This document shows, in pieces, positions 29,751 to 41,086 of a stretch of 64,000 nt of DNA. A model generated the notes under the pieces. The model was given only the letters and a program-made list of their open reading frames with translations. It made no database searches and had not been told where the DNA came from. Origin of the DNA: Paracerasibacillus soli (lineage in GTDB: Bacteria; Bacillota; Bacilli; Bacillales; Amphibacillaceae); NCBI RefSeq assembly GCF_034006335.1, contig NZ_JAWDIQ010000002.1; one strand, 5' to 3'. Position 1 is the first letter of the stretch; the number at the start of each line of letters is the position of its first letter. The position numbers and the translations under genes are program-made.

Positions 29751-30685
29751 TTACCATAAACTATTTTCACTTACTTTACGTGCAATCTGATTTACTGTGA
29801 TGAGTAACACGATATTAATTGCTGATTCAAATAAACCTATTGCCGCCGCAAAGCTATATTGTCCTTCTAAAATACCTGTTTCATATACAAAAGTTTGAAT
29901 AATATCTGATGTTTCCGAGTTTAAATTGTTTTGCATAAGTAGTACTTTCTCAAATCCAATTTGCATAAAGTTACCGATATTTAAAATGAATAAAATGACA
30001 ATTGTCGGCATAATTGATGGTAAATTGATGCGCATAATTCGCTGAAATCTAGAGGCACCATCTACTTTTGCTGCTTCATGTAATTCTGGATTTACGCCAG
30101 CTAATGCAGCTAAATAAATAATTGTTCCCCAACCTAATGATTGCCACTGACCTGACCAAACATATACATGTCTAAACCAGTCTGGACTCGTTAGAAAAGG
30201 GATAGGATCCATTCCTAACCAACGAATGAGATGGTTAATAATGCCAGTGTTCGGATCTAGAAATGCAACTAGCATTCCTACCACAACAACGACAGAAATA
30301 AAATGTGGTGCATATGTAAGCGTTTGTGACCATTTTTTAAATGGACCATTTCTTAGTTCATTTAAAGATAGCGCAAAAATAATCGGTAATGGAAATAATA
30401 TTAAGTTATACGCATTTAAAATAATCGTATTTTTTAATAGTCTCCAAAAGTAATAGGAATCAAAAAAACGCTCAAAGTGTTCAAACCACACCCACGGACT
30501 TCCTAGAATTCCGAGGTTTGCAAATAATCTTTAAAAGCTATTTGTACCCCATACATCGGGACATAATGAAAAATAAAGAAATAAAGCAAAACTGGAGCGA
30601 GGAAAACATATAATTGCCAATTTCTCAGGAAATTTTTCCTTATTTTATAACCTCTTTTTTTACCTACACGCTGCTCCAACTCCAT
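29751..30685 (-). CDS. carbohydrate ABC transporter permease, LplB type, one frameshift
   Basis: About 311 residues. ATG 30685 is chosen (GGAGG AAACAAT upstream). It shows the N-terminal RNWQLYVFLAPVLLYFFIFH, then after a one-base shift near 30525 GSPWVWFEHFERFFDS, six helices and the EAA loop ELHEAAKVDGASRFQRI. It pairs with the LplC-type permease nine bases downstream. The break lies at a conserved block without any missing residues, so it is probably a base-call error. Confidence 0.87.
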
Positions 30686-30906
30686 ATTGTTTCCTCCTGT
30701 AAGTTCCAAATCTCACGAAATTGAAATCGTAATATTTTTTAATTACATATGGTGAGCAAGTCTGCTAACTTTCATTCATTTCTTATATATCTAGGTGGGA
30801 TTATACATAGGTGGTATGCCATGAAATATCAAGTTATTAGATGAGCTTTTTACTATCGTACTTCACCAACATGATTAGCACTTCGTTCCCTTGCTTCATA
30901 TTTATA

Positions 30907-30934
30907 AGGAGGAGGGCAAGGGACCCTCCTCCCT
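30907..30934 (-). terminator. GC-rich hairpin between binding-protein and permease genes
   Basis: GGAGGAGGG / CCCTCCTCC forms a strong 9-bp stem. There is no long T-run on the minus side, so partial termination or mRNA stabilisation is more likely than full stop. It would give more binding protein than permease. Confidence 0.6.
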
Positions 30935-30958
30935 TTCAAATTTAAGGAATATTAATGA

Positions 30959-32583
30959 TTAGCTTTCTTTGTATCTGTCATATGCAGTTTGATAGATTTC
31001 CATCAATTCGTCTAAACCTTGTTTTTCAATAGTTTCTACATATTCATCCCAAGTAGAAAGGTCTGCATCACCAGAAATAAATTTATCACGCATTTCTTCT
31101 ACATACTTCGCAATATCTTGACCTTTTGATTGTAGGAATTTATTTTCATCAGCTGTAAAAGTAAATCTTGGCCATATCTCATCAGGTACAAATGGCTCTA
31201 TTTTTTCTGCTGCTTCCATTGATTGAGGTGCTGATTCCCCACCTTGGAAAAAGTCTGCTTTAATGATTCCACTAATAGAACCAAGCCATGTTAATTGTTT
31301 CGCAATTGCTTGTTCAAAAGTCATGTCGCCTTCTGGATTTAAAATATGGTCCATATAAACTGCTTTACCATCTTTTTCTTCAAAAGTTTCCCCTTCAACA
31401 CCCATATAATAAAGCTTTGCACCTTCATCGCTATAGAAATGGTCCATCCAACGTACTGTTGCCTCTGGATTTTTATTCTCGCTTGTTAAAACTAAGTTTG
31501 CTGGATCCCAAACAGAAGATGATAATTTATTATACGATTGATGACCTTGAGGTCCTTCTAATGCTGCAACACTATTATATTGTGAGCCAATTTCGTCCCC
31601 AAATAGTTCAATAGGATCATAGAAAATCATACTTGCATATAAGTTTTCAGACGCATTTGCTAAAAACTGTCCCCATTCAATCGAGAATATACTTTGTTCA
31701 ATTAAACCTTCATCATATAATTTATGGATAAACTCTAACATTTGGCGATACTCATCTGTTGTAGCATAAAACCGTACTTTATTATTATCATTTGGATCTA
31801 AATCTAAGTTAGCGTTTGATGGTCCATGATTCATAACGCCAAATGAACCTGACAGCCACTGTACCAATTCTTGAATATGTGTTCCACCGTATGGAATCGT
31901 CTTTCCTCCACCGGCTGGATCCAATTCTTTAACTGCTTTTAAGTACTCATAAAACTCTCCAGTCGTTTCTGAATCTCCATATCTAACTCTTTAAGCCAAT
32001 CTTCATTAATCCATGGTCTTGCACTTAAACGTAGTGATAAGAAATCTTCTTCTATAAGAGATGGCATCGAATAAATATTTCCATCCGGAAACGTAATTGC
32101 TTTTCGAATACTTGGATCGTTATCCATTAAAGCAGTTAAGTTCGGTGCATATTTTTCGATTAAATCGTTTAACGGAAGGAAAACTTCTTGAGAACCATAA
32201 CGTAACAAATCGGTATTAGGTATTTGTGCTAGGAAAAATGCATCTGGTAAATCTCCACCTCCAAGTGCAAGGTTCCTCTTTTCCTCCAAAGCATCTGGAT
32301 TTTGTAGGTCCCATTTCACATTTATATTTGTATCTTCACTATATTTGTTCCAAATCAGAATGTCGTTCCAATCATTATCTTCGTTTTGAGCTGGTTTATT
32401 TGCAAAGAAAGTTAAATCAATTTTCTCATCTACAATTGGTAGCCCAGTCTCATTTACATTTTGTCCTGATTCGTCACCTTTTTTTGATTCATTTGTACTT
32501 CCTTTGTCACTACATGCGGATATTAACAAACTAAGAATAACAATCATAAGTAGCAGTAATCTCTTATTCAACTTCTTATTCAA
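30959..32583 (-). CDS. extracellular solute-binding lipoprotein, LplA type, one frameshift
   Basis: About 540 residues. TTG 32583 is preferred over GTG 32590-32592 because AGGGGAG then lies at normal distance. It has a lipoprotein signal: basic start (NKKLNKR), hydrophobic core, lipobox LLISACSD with the Cys at about 23. The mature protein is an oligosaccharide-binding fold (LTFFANKP, LPDAFFLAQIP, KYAPNLTALM, TIPYGGTHI, ending AYDRYKES). The frame changes near 31955 inside a conserved stretch, consistent with a single base error. It would capture the oligosaccharide outside the membrane and hand it to the LplB/LplC-type permeases. Confidence 0.88.
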
Positions 32584-32722
32584 AATAATCACTCCCCTGA
32601 ATTAATTAATTTTTTCTGTAAATTCATGGTAGAAATTTGCTTATGAACATAAGCGATAATACGTATTGCAACTAATGCACCCCTTACTTGACAACCCTTT
32701 TCATCACCCCTTATATTTTTTC

Positions 32723-32736
32723 AGAAAGCGTTTTCA
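32723..32736 (-). promoter_or_regulatory. cre-like site before the lplA-type gene
   Basis: AGAAAGCGTTTTCA matches the catabolite-responsive element at 13 of 14 positions. It lies about 140 bases before the binding-protein start, in the only long gap of the locus, indicating a promoter under CcpA. Confidence 0.7.
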
Positions 32737-32894
32737 AGCTATATTCAAAATAATAATACTACTATTCTTTGTATAAGTCAATATAACATTATAATGTTTG
32801 TAACGAAATTTTTTTATGGAAATTTTCATTTCCATAATTTCACTAATTTCTCATCGCTAGATTTTAAATTTAGACATGTCTGGGTACTAGATTT

Positions 32895-33926
32895 CTATTT
32901 TAATACTTGGACGCATACCGGTCTATTCAACTTATAACGTCCATTTGTTACTTCTAAACTACCATCTGACTGCCTTTTCATCACAACAAGTTCATGAGAA
33001 TGTTCATTCGCTACAATCACATAATTACTATTTGGAAGAACTAGAAAATGTCTTGGCCAATTTCCCATAACCGAAATATCCGAGATTTTTTCTAATCTAC
33101 CATCTTGTAAAACTTGGAAACTTGTAATCGAGTCATGCCCACGATTAGATGCAGATAAATATTTTCCACAACTTGATAACTGAATTTCTGCTCCATGACT
33201 CTTACCATGAAAGTCTTCAGGTAATGTTGCTATTTTTTGTTCAAGTTTTATGATCTTCTCATGCAAATCATAAGTATACACAAAAATAGTAGAACGATGC
33301 TCGTTTATGACGTACATCTTATTGTGCTGAGGATGGAAAGCGATATGCCTTGGTCCAGAACCTTGCGGCAAATCTTGGCTACACACGTCGATTAATTTCC
33401 CTTCTTCTTCCAAAAGCTGATAAAAGTATAGTTTGTCTTTTCCTAGGTCCGTCGCAACAAAATAGTTTGTGTTTGGAACATTTTTTATCATATGGACATG
33501 GGAAATGACGGAACTATCTACACCGTTATAAGCTTTAAAATCTGTTTCATTTTCTATTTCACCTGTGTCACGCAAACGGTGAACAATGACACTACCTCCA
33601 CCATAATTAGCAGTAAATAAATGGGGCGTCTTTCCTCCGATTATGAGATGACAAGGTCCCCCTTTAGTTTGCTGGCGATTCATTTCTGTCAGATGATTCT
33701 GATGATGATCAATAGCAAAACTGATCACTTCTCCTTGGTCGACTTCACTAATTGCATAGAGACGGTCTGCTTTATCATTTACAGTTACAAATGATGGATT
33801 TTCCACGCCAGAAAATGATGATACATGATGAATAGCTTCTTCCGTTTCGTCAAATTTTAGCCAATGAATTGTTTCTTCATCACTATTACCATAACAACTA
33901 ACAAATAGCTCATATTGCTTACTCAT
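32895..33926 (-). CDS. lactonase-family beta-propeller protein (YkgB/Pgl-like)
   Basis: 343 residues with start ATG 33926 behind AAAGGAG. It is a seven-bladed propeller of the 6-phosphogluconolactonase (cycloisomerase 2) type. Repeated blade motifs are visible: GGPCHLIIGGKTPHLFTANY, GSGPRHIAFHPQHNKMYVINE and GNWPRHFLVLPNSNYVIVANE. There is no signal peptide, so it is cytoplasmic. Family members open sugar lactones. In this locus it would hydrolyse an amino-sugar lactone made by a dehydrogenase that is not visible here. It is read with the GH20 gene 63 bases upstream. Confidence 0.82.
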   Translation of the reverse strand: MSKQYELFVSCYGNSDEETIHWLKFDETEEAIHHVSSFSGVENPSFVTVNDKADRLYAISEVDQGEVISFAIDHHQNHLTEMNRQQTKGGPCHLIIGGKTPHLFTANYGGGSVIVHRLRDTGEIENETDFKAYNGVDSSVISHVHMIKNVPNTNYFVATDLGKDKLYFYQLLEEEGKLIDVCSQDLPQGSGPRHIAFHPQHNKMYVINEHRSTIFVYTYDLHEKIIKLEQKIATLPEDFHGKSHGAEIQLSSCGKYLSASNRGHDSITSFQVLQDGRLEKISDISVMGNWPRHFLVLPNSNYVIVANEHSHELVVMKRQSDGSLEVTNGRYKLNRPVCVQVLK

Positions 33927-33989
33927 TGCAATCTTCTCCTTTAAAGAGCATTTTCAAAAGGGCGGTCTTACTATTTTTCATTACATGTA

Positions 33990-35899
33990 TTAATAAATAG
34001 GGAGTACATGGAAAAATACGTTTGGTGATGCCATACGATAATAATAACTACACCAACCAAGACCTGTAGAGTTTTCTACCCCTGGTGAATAATATAATCT
34101 TTCTTGTTCTAGCTCATCGATTTTTTCAATTTCTCCATTCAAAAATTGCTTGATTCTATCGATTGCAGTATCGAGTCTATTAACTAATCCACCATAACGA
34201 ATATCAATTACTTCCCAGCCAAATGGCTTATGCATTTGTAGCCATTGCGAGCGATGTGCATCACGTAATGATTTAACGCGTGTAATAATTTCAGGTAGTT
34301 GTTTATTCATGATTTCATTGAGTTCATCTACATTCCGTTCATCATATGCTTGTTTTAATTTTAGACCAATACTTGCCTTTAATGCTAAAACACGGCTTAG
34401 TTTTTCAGGAACAGCAAAAATATAATCTAATGGATTTTCCTTTTGTCTAGCATCACTAATTTCTTTTGCGACTTGATCATAATATGTCTGCAAATCTAAT
34501 CCTTCGATATGTTTGTCAAACAGACCAAGTAATACATCTTGCCACAGTAAAAATTTAGAAGGATTCGTTTGATCTACATTATTCTCTTCTACACCTGGTG
34601 GCGTATCTAATTTATTTAATTGAACGAAAGAATCATAGTCGATACCTGTACAAAATTTCACACGTTGTTTTAATTTCTCTTCATCTAGTTTTTCAGCATA
34701 GGCGTGTTCCGCATAATATTGCAGTCCTAGTAAACCAACATAATAGTTACTCTCAAATCCATCATCGCCCCACATCGTAACAAAGACATCTGTTACACCA
34801 TGTTGTTTACAGGATGTTAAAGCAGCTTCACTCGCTTGTAATGACAAGTGATAGTTCGGTACAAATGTATTCCATACCCACATACCTCCTGCAAAAGCTG
34901 GCATCTTCTGAAAACGCTTATGTTGCTCGATAATATGATGATAATGTGTCACATCTGTTTGGTTGTATTGCCAGTACATGAGTTGAATTTGCTTTGGCGT
35001 CTTTTCAACAATGTAGTCTGACAACTCAGTTGACTTATCGTAACGATCACCAGTATTATTAGCAAGCTTTAAAAACATGTCGCTCCACATCATCGCGTGT
35101 AAACCATACTTATCCGTAATTTCTAATACCTTTTCTAAATGCGTAACCATTAAATCAAATCTCGCTTTATATCCATGTTCATTTAAAAAGCGTCCTCTTC
35201 CAAGTTCTTCCGCTTCATCCATCCCAATGTGAATGCGCTTACTTCTAAATGGTGCTGTTACGGATTGAATCATATTATCAAGTAACTTGTATGTTGCTTC
35301 TTGTTCAAGCATTAAAGCACCACGAGTATCTTTATAATGATAAGCCGCATCCCACTTCAAAAATTCCTCTAAATGTGCAAGCGTCTGGATGCAAGGAATG
35401 AGCTCAATTCCGAACTGTGCTGCATAATCATCTAAAGCTTTTAACTCTTCATGAGAATATCTTCCACGCATATAACCGAAATATGGCTAATCTTTATTTC
35501 ATATGTGTCTTCCATATAAAGCATCGCACTATCTAACCCCATGACAGCAAGTTTGCGGAGGAGTTCTTGGAAAGCTTCGACCTTTAACACCGCATTTCGT
35601 GATAAATCGAACATTGGACCAACTGTTTGAAATTGTGGTGTCTCAGATAAGTGGAATGTTTCTTCCCCACTTTGCAGTTTTTCTAATAAAATACTAAAGG
35701 CCCGGAAGAACTGATTTTTCTTCTGGTACGTAATATGGGCCTGGCCATTATCATACGAAATGTGTATTTCATTCTCTTCATGTTGCTCACAGGTCAGCTC
35801 AATCTCCCCTGCTTTTGTTAATGTAAAATTGTATTCCTTTTCCAATGCTTGTAGTCCACTTAATAAATTATCATAATCACCTTGTAATTGTATGTTCAT
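33990..35899 (-). CDS. GH20-family beta-N-acetylhexosaminidase, cytoplasmic, one frameshift
   Basis: About 636 residues. Start ATG 35899 behind AAAGGGTGAAGAT, with no signal peptide, so it acts on imported oligosaccharides. The N-terminal beta domain (residues 1-95) leads into the barrel (GPMFDLSRNAVLKVEAFQ, YMEDTYEI, then after the shift near 35490 PYFGYMRGRYSHEELKALDD). The catalytic Asp-Glu pair is in HIGMDEAEELG, and GGMWVWNTFVP and MWGDDG line the active site. The architecture fits the GH20C branch, which removes terminal GlcNAc or GalNAc by substrate-assisted catalysis. The joined frame loses no conserved residue. Confidence 0.87.
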
Positions 35900-36118
35900 A
35901 TCTTCACCCTTTTCCTTTCAATAAAAATTTTTATAAGAAATATCTTTCCCATTCTTAAACAGTTTCCACCCCTTTCATTATCAATATGGTAATTAGTAAT
36001 TTTAAAAAAGTCAATATAATATAGATTATTCCGTAATAGGGTGAGCGGTTTTTACTCCATTTTAGGAAAACCCCTTCAGCATAGTAAAATGCTGGCACAA
36101 ACAAACTATTTAAAGTCT

Positions 36119-36152
36119 AAAAGCCCTCTAAACACTATCGTTAGAAGGCTTT
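36119..36152 (-). terminator. terminator after the SDR gene
   Basis: AAAAGCCCTCTAA pairs with TTAGAAGGCTTT around a nine-base loop; the minus strand continues into TTTT. A second small hairpin, CAGCAT/ATGCTG, lies at about 36077-36094. It separates the SDR gene from the GH20 gene. Confidence 0.75.
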
Positions 36153-36181
36153 CAATGTATACATGATTATTCATATTTTCC

Positions 36182-36886
36182 CTATACAGGTCTGACCGTT
36201 ATTTCATTCACATTCACATACTCTGGTTGTGTCAAAGTATAGACAACTGCATTTGCAATATCTTGGGTAGCTAATTTCTTCCGCTCATTTCCCCACGTAC
36301 TTTTGCTGCTTAATCTCGTGTCCACCATCCCCGGGGAAATATTTGTCACCCGGACACCTGTCTTCGCCAATTCTTTTTCCAAGCCCATTGATATCGCACG
36401 AACTGCAAATTTTGTTGCGCTATAAGTACTATTTTTTGTTACTTCAAATCCTGATACAGATGCAATGTTTATAAGATGACCCGTTGACCGTTCAAGCATC
36501 GATGGTAATACCGCGTGAATGCCATAAAGTACCCCCTTAATATTAACATCAATCATTTTTTCCCATTGTTCAACTTTTCCTGATGTCACTGTTCCTGTGA
36601 GCATTTGTCCTGCATTATTAACAAAAATATCAATATATCCGAAAGTATGTACAGCTTGTTGCACCATGTCGTCCACTTGTTTTTTACTAGCCATATCTGT
36701 TTGTACTGCTAGTGCTTTCCCATGAGTTTGCGTGTTAATTTCTTGTTCAATGTCCCGTAACTTTTTCATACTACGGGCTGCTAATACAACATTTACGCCT
36801 TCGCTTGCTAACTGTTTTGCTATTGTAGCACCAATACCGCTACTTGCCCCTGTTACAATAGCTGTTTTACCTTTTAATTTCTCCAT
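36182..36886 (-). CDS. short-chain dehydrogenase/reductase (YdfG-like)
   Basis: 234 residues, classical SDR. It has the nucleotide-binding TGASSGIGATIAKQL (residues 12-26), NNAG (about 90), the catalytic Ser in INIASVSG and the Tyr-Lys pair in YSATKFA. The Arg after VVLAA (VVLAARSM) favours NADP(H). The closest known group is YdfG/serine-3-dehydrogenase-like oxidoreductases with broad substrates. It is isolated by terminators. A role as the missing sugar dehydrogenase of the neighbouring locus cannot be excluded but is not supported by co-transcription. Confidence 0.85.
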   Translation of the reverse strand: MEKLKGKTAIVTGASSGIGATIAKQLASEGVNVVLAARSMKKLRDIEQEINTQTHGKALAVQTDMASKKQVDDMVQQAVHTFGYIDIFVNNAGQMLTGTVTSGKVEQWEKMIDVNIKGVLYGIHAVLPSMLERSTGHLINIASVSGFEVTKNSTYSATKFAVRAISMGLEKELAKTGVRVTNISPGMVDTRLSSKSTWGNERKKLATQDIANAVVYTLTQPEYVNVNEITVRPV

Positions 36887-36918
36887 TATTTTCCCCTCTT
36901 CCCAAAAATGATTTTCTG

Positions 36919-38423
36919 TTATATTTTAAATGTCCTTGTTGCTTCAACTGCCTTTTGCCAGCCAGCATATAATGTTGTGCGCTTTTCATCATCCATCTTT
37001 GATTGAAACGTTTTTTCTACTTTCCATTGCTGCGCAATCTCTTCTTTTCCTTGCCAAAATCCAACTGCCAACCCTGCTAAATAAGCAGCCCCTAACGCTG
37101 TTGTTTCTTGGACTTCAGGACGTTCGACCGGAACACCAAGGATGTCACTTTGAAACTGCATCAGAAAATCATTTTTTACGGCTCCACCATCAACACGTAA
37201 TGTTTTTAGATCAAGATGTGCATCAGCAATCATCGCATCAATGACATCTTTTGTTTGATACGCAAGCGATTCTAATGTGGCACGAATAAAATGCTCTTTC
37301 GTTGTTCCGCGCGTTAAGCCAAACATTGCCCCCCGTGCTTCACTATCCCAATATGGAGTGCCAAGTCCGACAAACGCAGGTACGAGATAGATAGACCCCT
37401 TCAGCAGAATCTACACGTTTTGCATAATTCTCACTTTCTGGTGACTGACGAATCATTCTCAATCCATCACGTAACCATTGAATGGCCGAACCTGCAACAA
37501 AAATACTGCCTTCTAATGCATATTCTACTTTTCCATCTAGCCCCCATGCTAATGTTGTTAAGAGGCCATTTTTAGATCGTACCCCTTCTTCACCTGTGTT
37601 CATCAGCATAAAACAACCTGTTCCATACGTATTTTTTGCCATACCCTCTTCGAAACATGCCTGCCCAAATAATGCTGCTTGCTGATCACCAGCGATACCT
37701 GCAATCGGTACTTCTTCACCAAAAAAGTGATAATTACGTGTAGAACCATAAATTTCTGAAGATGGTCGAACTTCTGGTAACATACTTTTTGGTATGTCTA
37801 AAATATGTAATAATTCCTCATCCCACTTTAAGTCATAAATGTTATATAAAAGCGTTCTTGATGCATTCGAGTAATCGGTAATATGTGTTTTCTCTCCAGA
37901 TAATTTATATACAAGCCACGTATCAATTGTTCCAAACAGCAAATCACCATTTTTCGCCTTTCCCGGGCTCCCTCTACATGGTCCAATATCCACTTTATCT
38001 TTGTACCAGAGAAGTAAGGGTCTAATAAAAGTCCTGTCTTTTCACGAAATAAATCATCGTGTCCTTGGTCACGTAATTCCTTCACAATATCTTCTGTTTG
38101 TCGTGATTGCCAAACAATTGCATGATAAATTGGTTTTCCTGTTTGCTTATCCCAGATGACTGTCGTTTCTCTTTGGTTTGTAATCCCAATTCCAGCTACT
38201 TGGCTTGCTTTAATATTTGCTTTACGAAGTGCATCCGTCATACATGATAAAACTGATGTCCAGATTTCATTTGCATCATGTTCTACCCAACCAGGATGTG
38301 GAAAGAATTGTTCAAATTCTCGTTGCCCACACTCACCACTTCTCCTTGATGGTTAAACACAATCGCCCGTGAACTAGTCGTTCCTTGATCAATTGCTAAT
38401 ATAAATGTTTCCTTATCTGCCAT
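36919..38423 (-). CDS. glpK: glycerol kinase, with about three frameshifts
   Basis: About 500 residues, the normal family length. Start ATG 38423 behind GAGGTGGTAGACC. FGGY-family motifs in order: LAIDQGTTSSRAI, GITNQRETT, WQSRQTEDI, LLDPYFSGTKI, GTIDTWLVYKLSG, DYSNASRTLLYNI, AGIAGDQQAALFGQ, KNTYGTGCFML and LRVDGGAVKNDFLMQ. It makes glycerol 3-phosphate from glycerol and ATP. Breaks near 38320, 37965 and 37395-37335 fall in conserved sequence with no residue lost, so base-call errors are likely. No glpF, glpD or glpP is adjacent. Confidence 0.9.
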
Positions 38424-38798
38424 GGTCTACCACCTCTATATTTTTACTATAGTTTAAACCAACTTTCGGGATATATGCTTTGCCAAAAGTTCAATTGCCT
38501 CCTGACACATTTTTCTTCTTCAATTATTATGCCCCAGCTATGATTTTCTTTATTCTATCATAACGAAATGAGTGAATCACTTTGAATAAATGAAACAGCA
38601 ATGCATTCTACTATGTAATATCTATCTTATTTATGTTTCCGGCTTTTCATTACTATCTTACAGCGAAGGTTGAAAAGTATCCGATTACAGTAAGACTTTT
38701 TTTAAACGGTTTCCGTATGAAGCACAAAAAACTTACATCTCATTTCATTAGCTATAAAAACACCTTTTTAAATATGTATTTCTTCTTTGGCATAACAA
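38424..38798. promoter_or_regulatory. upstream region of glpK
   Basis: No gene visible. TTTTTAAACGGTTTCC near 38698 is a partial cre match, fitting catabolite repression of glycerol use. Otherwise AT-rich. Confidence 0.35.
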
Positions 38799-38842
38799 AA
38801 AGGTTGGGATAGAAGGGTCTGTGCCCCTTCTATCCCAACCTT
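38799..38842. terminator. strong terminator after the MFS gene
   Basis: AAGGTTGGGATAGAAGGG pairs perfectly with CCCTTCTATCCCAACCTT over a short loop, flanked by A-runs; minus-strand T-run follows. Confidence 0.9.
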
Positions 38843-38858
38843 AACATATATCGATTAT

Positions 38859-40093
38859 TTAATTTACTGCATCCTCTACATTCCGTCGGTGATTTTCGTC
38901 GATAAATAGTACCGAGATAAACGCGATGGCTAATAGTATAGCTGCAAAGTAAAAGCCAGCATTTAATGTTCCGGTAATATCAGTTAGTAGACCAGTAATA
39001 TATGGTGCTAAGATTGATCCACACATTCCGATAAAGTTATAAACACCAAACGCTGTACTTAACGCATGTTTTGGAGCGTTATCCGCTACAACTGCAACTA
39101 AAACAGGGTTTGTACTAATTTTACCAAAAATACCGTAACCAATTAACGCAGCATATAAAACCCACATGCTATCAAATGCAACAATACTCACAATAGCAAT
39201 AATGGAAAGGGGAATCATTACTAATAATACAGGACGACGTTTTCCCATTTTATCAGCAACCCAGCTGAACAGTATGGAACCTGGAATTGCTGCCCATGGA
39301 ACTAAAGAAGAAACAACTGCAACTTCTGTACCATCAATACCACGTGCATGTTGTAAATAGTAAGGAATCCATGTTACAACTACGAAGAATGCATAGATTG
39401 CACAGAAAATTGTAATGTAAGCAAAAATTAAGTTTCTACTAAATAGGTCTTTCACTTTCAGTTTCTGGCCGCCATTTTCTTGTGCTTTTTGTTCTTTTGT
39501 CTTTGGCTTGTCTTTAATAATCCACCACATTGCAAGGCCAATTAAGACAACCGGAATCGCAATGATATAAAAGGTGCTCTCCAGCTCATACCGTGTGTTT
39601 GGACAGTGTAGGTTGAAACGAAATAACCAATGGATAAACCAAATGCCATCCCACTGTTAATGATTGCACTACCAACAGTAATATGTTTTTGTGGAATAGC
39701 TTCAGAAGATAGTCCGTACTGTGGACCATAATAGAATCCTTGGAACACCCCAACTAGTAACCACGCAATCATAAATAAGACAAACGTTGGCATCATACCA
39801 GTTACAGCAGCGAATATACCAAAGAGAATGACACCTGGGACTAGAACCTTTTTCTTCCCAATTTTATCTCCTAAAATACCTGATGGAACGTTTAGTCCTG
39901 CATACCCAATAAAGAAGATACTACTAATCATACCTAATTGTGCTGCTGATAATCCAAATTCACCTTGAATATCGTCCATAACTGGATTAAGTACTGAGCG
40001 TGTTGCATAGATAGCTACCCAGCCTAAAAAGAATACAATAACTGCCTTGATCCAATACGGAATAAGTTCCTTTTTACCATTTGGCTCTCCCAT
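38859..40093 (-). CDS. MFS transporter (anion:cation symporter type), one frameshift
   Basis: About 411 residues. ATG 40093 is chosen (TTTAGGAGGAAAGATT upstream). Twelve membrane segments. Signatures: VFFLGWVAIYATRSVLNPVM, SSIFFIGYAGLNVPSGILGDKIGKKK split by the usual loop motif, YGPQYGLSSEAIP, and in the second half FSWVADKMGKRRPVLL. The break near 39560 leaves continuous helices. The family moves organic anions such as hexuronates, phosphates or allantoate. It shares a promoter element with the fdrA operon and lies beside a sensor kinase pair, so I infer that it imports the substrate of that operon. Confidence 0.85.
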
Positions 40094-40169
40094 AATCTTT
40101 CCTCCTAAATTATATGTCTTTATCATGAATAACAACGATTACTTTCATAATTGAAATATACGATAAAAT

Positions 40170-40221
40170 GCATTACAGTCGAATAAAAATGAAAGTGTTT
40201 ACATTACAAAAACATAAAAAT
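40170..40221 (-). promoter_or_regulatory. shared promoter element, MFS copy
   Basis: Two CATTACA boxes start 31 bases apart (40171, 40202). Between them, overlapping the second, is the cre-like TGAAAGTGTTTACA (40190-40203). On the minus strand a TATATT box follows about ten bases after the proximal TGTAATG. The same arrangement is at 49296-49345. Confidence 0.65.
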
Positions 40222-40312
40222 TAATAAAAGAAAGAACCTATTCGCAAAAGAAGGATGTGTGGGGCGAAATTTGTCATACTTTGACGAGAAATATTAGTAA
40301 TTCCCATATAAA

Positions 40313-40352
40313 AAAACTGTCTGAAGTGTTCATCATTGACTTAGACAGTTTT
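40313..40352 (-). terminator. terminator after the response regulator
   Basis: AAAAACTGTCT pairs with AGACAGTTTT over a 20-base loop, minus-strand T-run following. Confidence 0.75.
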
Positions 40353-40367
40353 ACAATGTTTAATTTA

Positions 40368-41086
40368 TCAACTTTCTACTACTTGGATACTTTTTAACAT
40401 ATAGCCAAGTCCTGGATAGGTGACGATATATTCCTCCTTATTTGTTAATTTTTCTTTCATCTTTCTGCGTATTCTTGCAATTGCTACGCGTAAATATTCA
40501 ATGTCATCGCGATATTCAGGTCCCCATACGTCTGTTAGTAATGTTTCGTGTTGCACTACTTTATCTAAATTTAATGCCAAAATCTCCATTAAAGAAAACT
40601 CGGTATAGGTCAATTTAAATTCTTTACCGTTGATCCAACTACGCTTACTAGCAATATCAAGCGAGAACTCCCCAGTTGTAATGATGGAGCTGTTCGTTAA
40701 TTGTTGTTCTGGTATTGTCGGTTGACTTCTTCGTAATACAGCATTAACACGGGCAAATAGTTCATCAAGAGAGAATGGTTTTGTTAAGTAATCATCTGCC
40801 CCGACATTTAATGCTTGTACTTTATCTTGTGAATTACTTCGCGCTGTCAACATAATAACGGGAACATTCGTGAACTTTCGCAGTTTCTCTAACACGTAAA
40901 ATCCATCATGCCCAGGCATCATGATATCAATAATATCAAATCTGGTGAAATTAAATCATATGTTTCTAGCAGTTCATCTCCTGAACTAGCTGTAGAAACT
41001 TGATATCCCATGGAACGTAAGTTTGCGGCCACAAAGCGTAATATTTTTGGTTCATCATCGACTATACAGATTTTTTGATTTTTCAT
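40368..41086 (-). CDS. OmpR-family response regulator, one frameshift
   Basis: About 239 residues. The ATG at 41086 follows the kinase stop at once (TAGATG), so the two are translationally coupled. Receiver domain: KICIVDDEPKIL, the phospho-accepting Asp in LLDIMMPG (a G is missing near 40940, breaking the frame), VIMLTAR and the Lys in ADDYLTKPF. C-terminal winged helix (LTYTEFSLMEILALN, DDIEYLRVAIARIRRKM, GLGYML). It should activate its own transporter and the fdrA operon. Confidence 0.88.

Noticed and set aside
36919..38423. glpK as a true pseudogene
   Set aside because: All FGGY motifs are present and breaks are single bases, in line with the window-wide error pattern.
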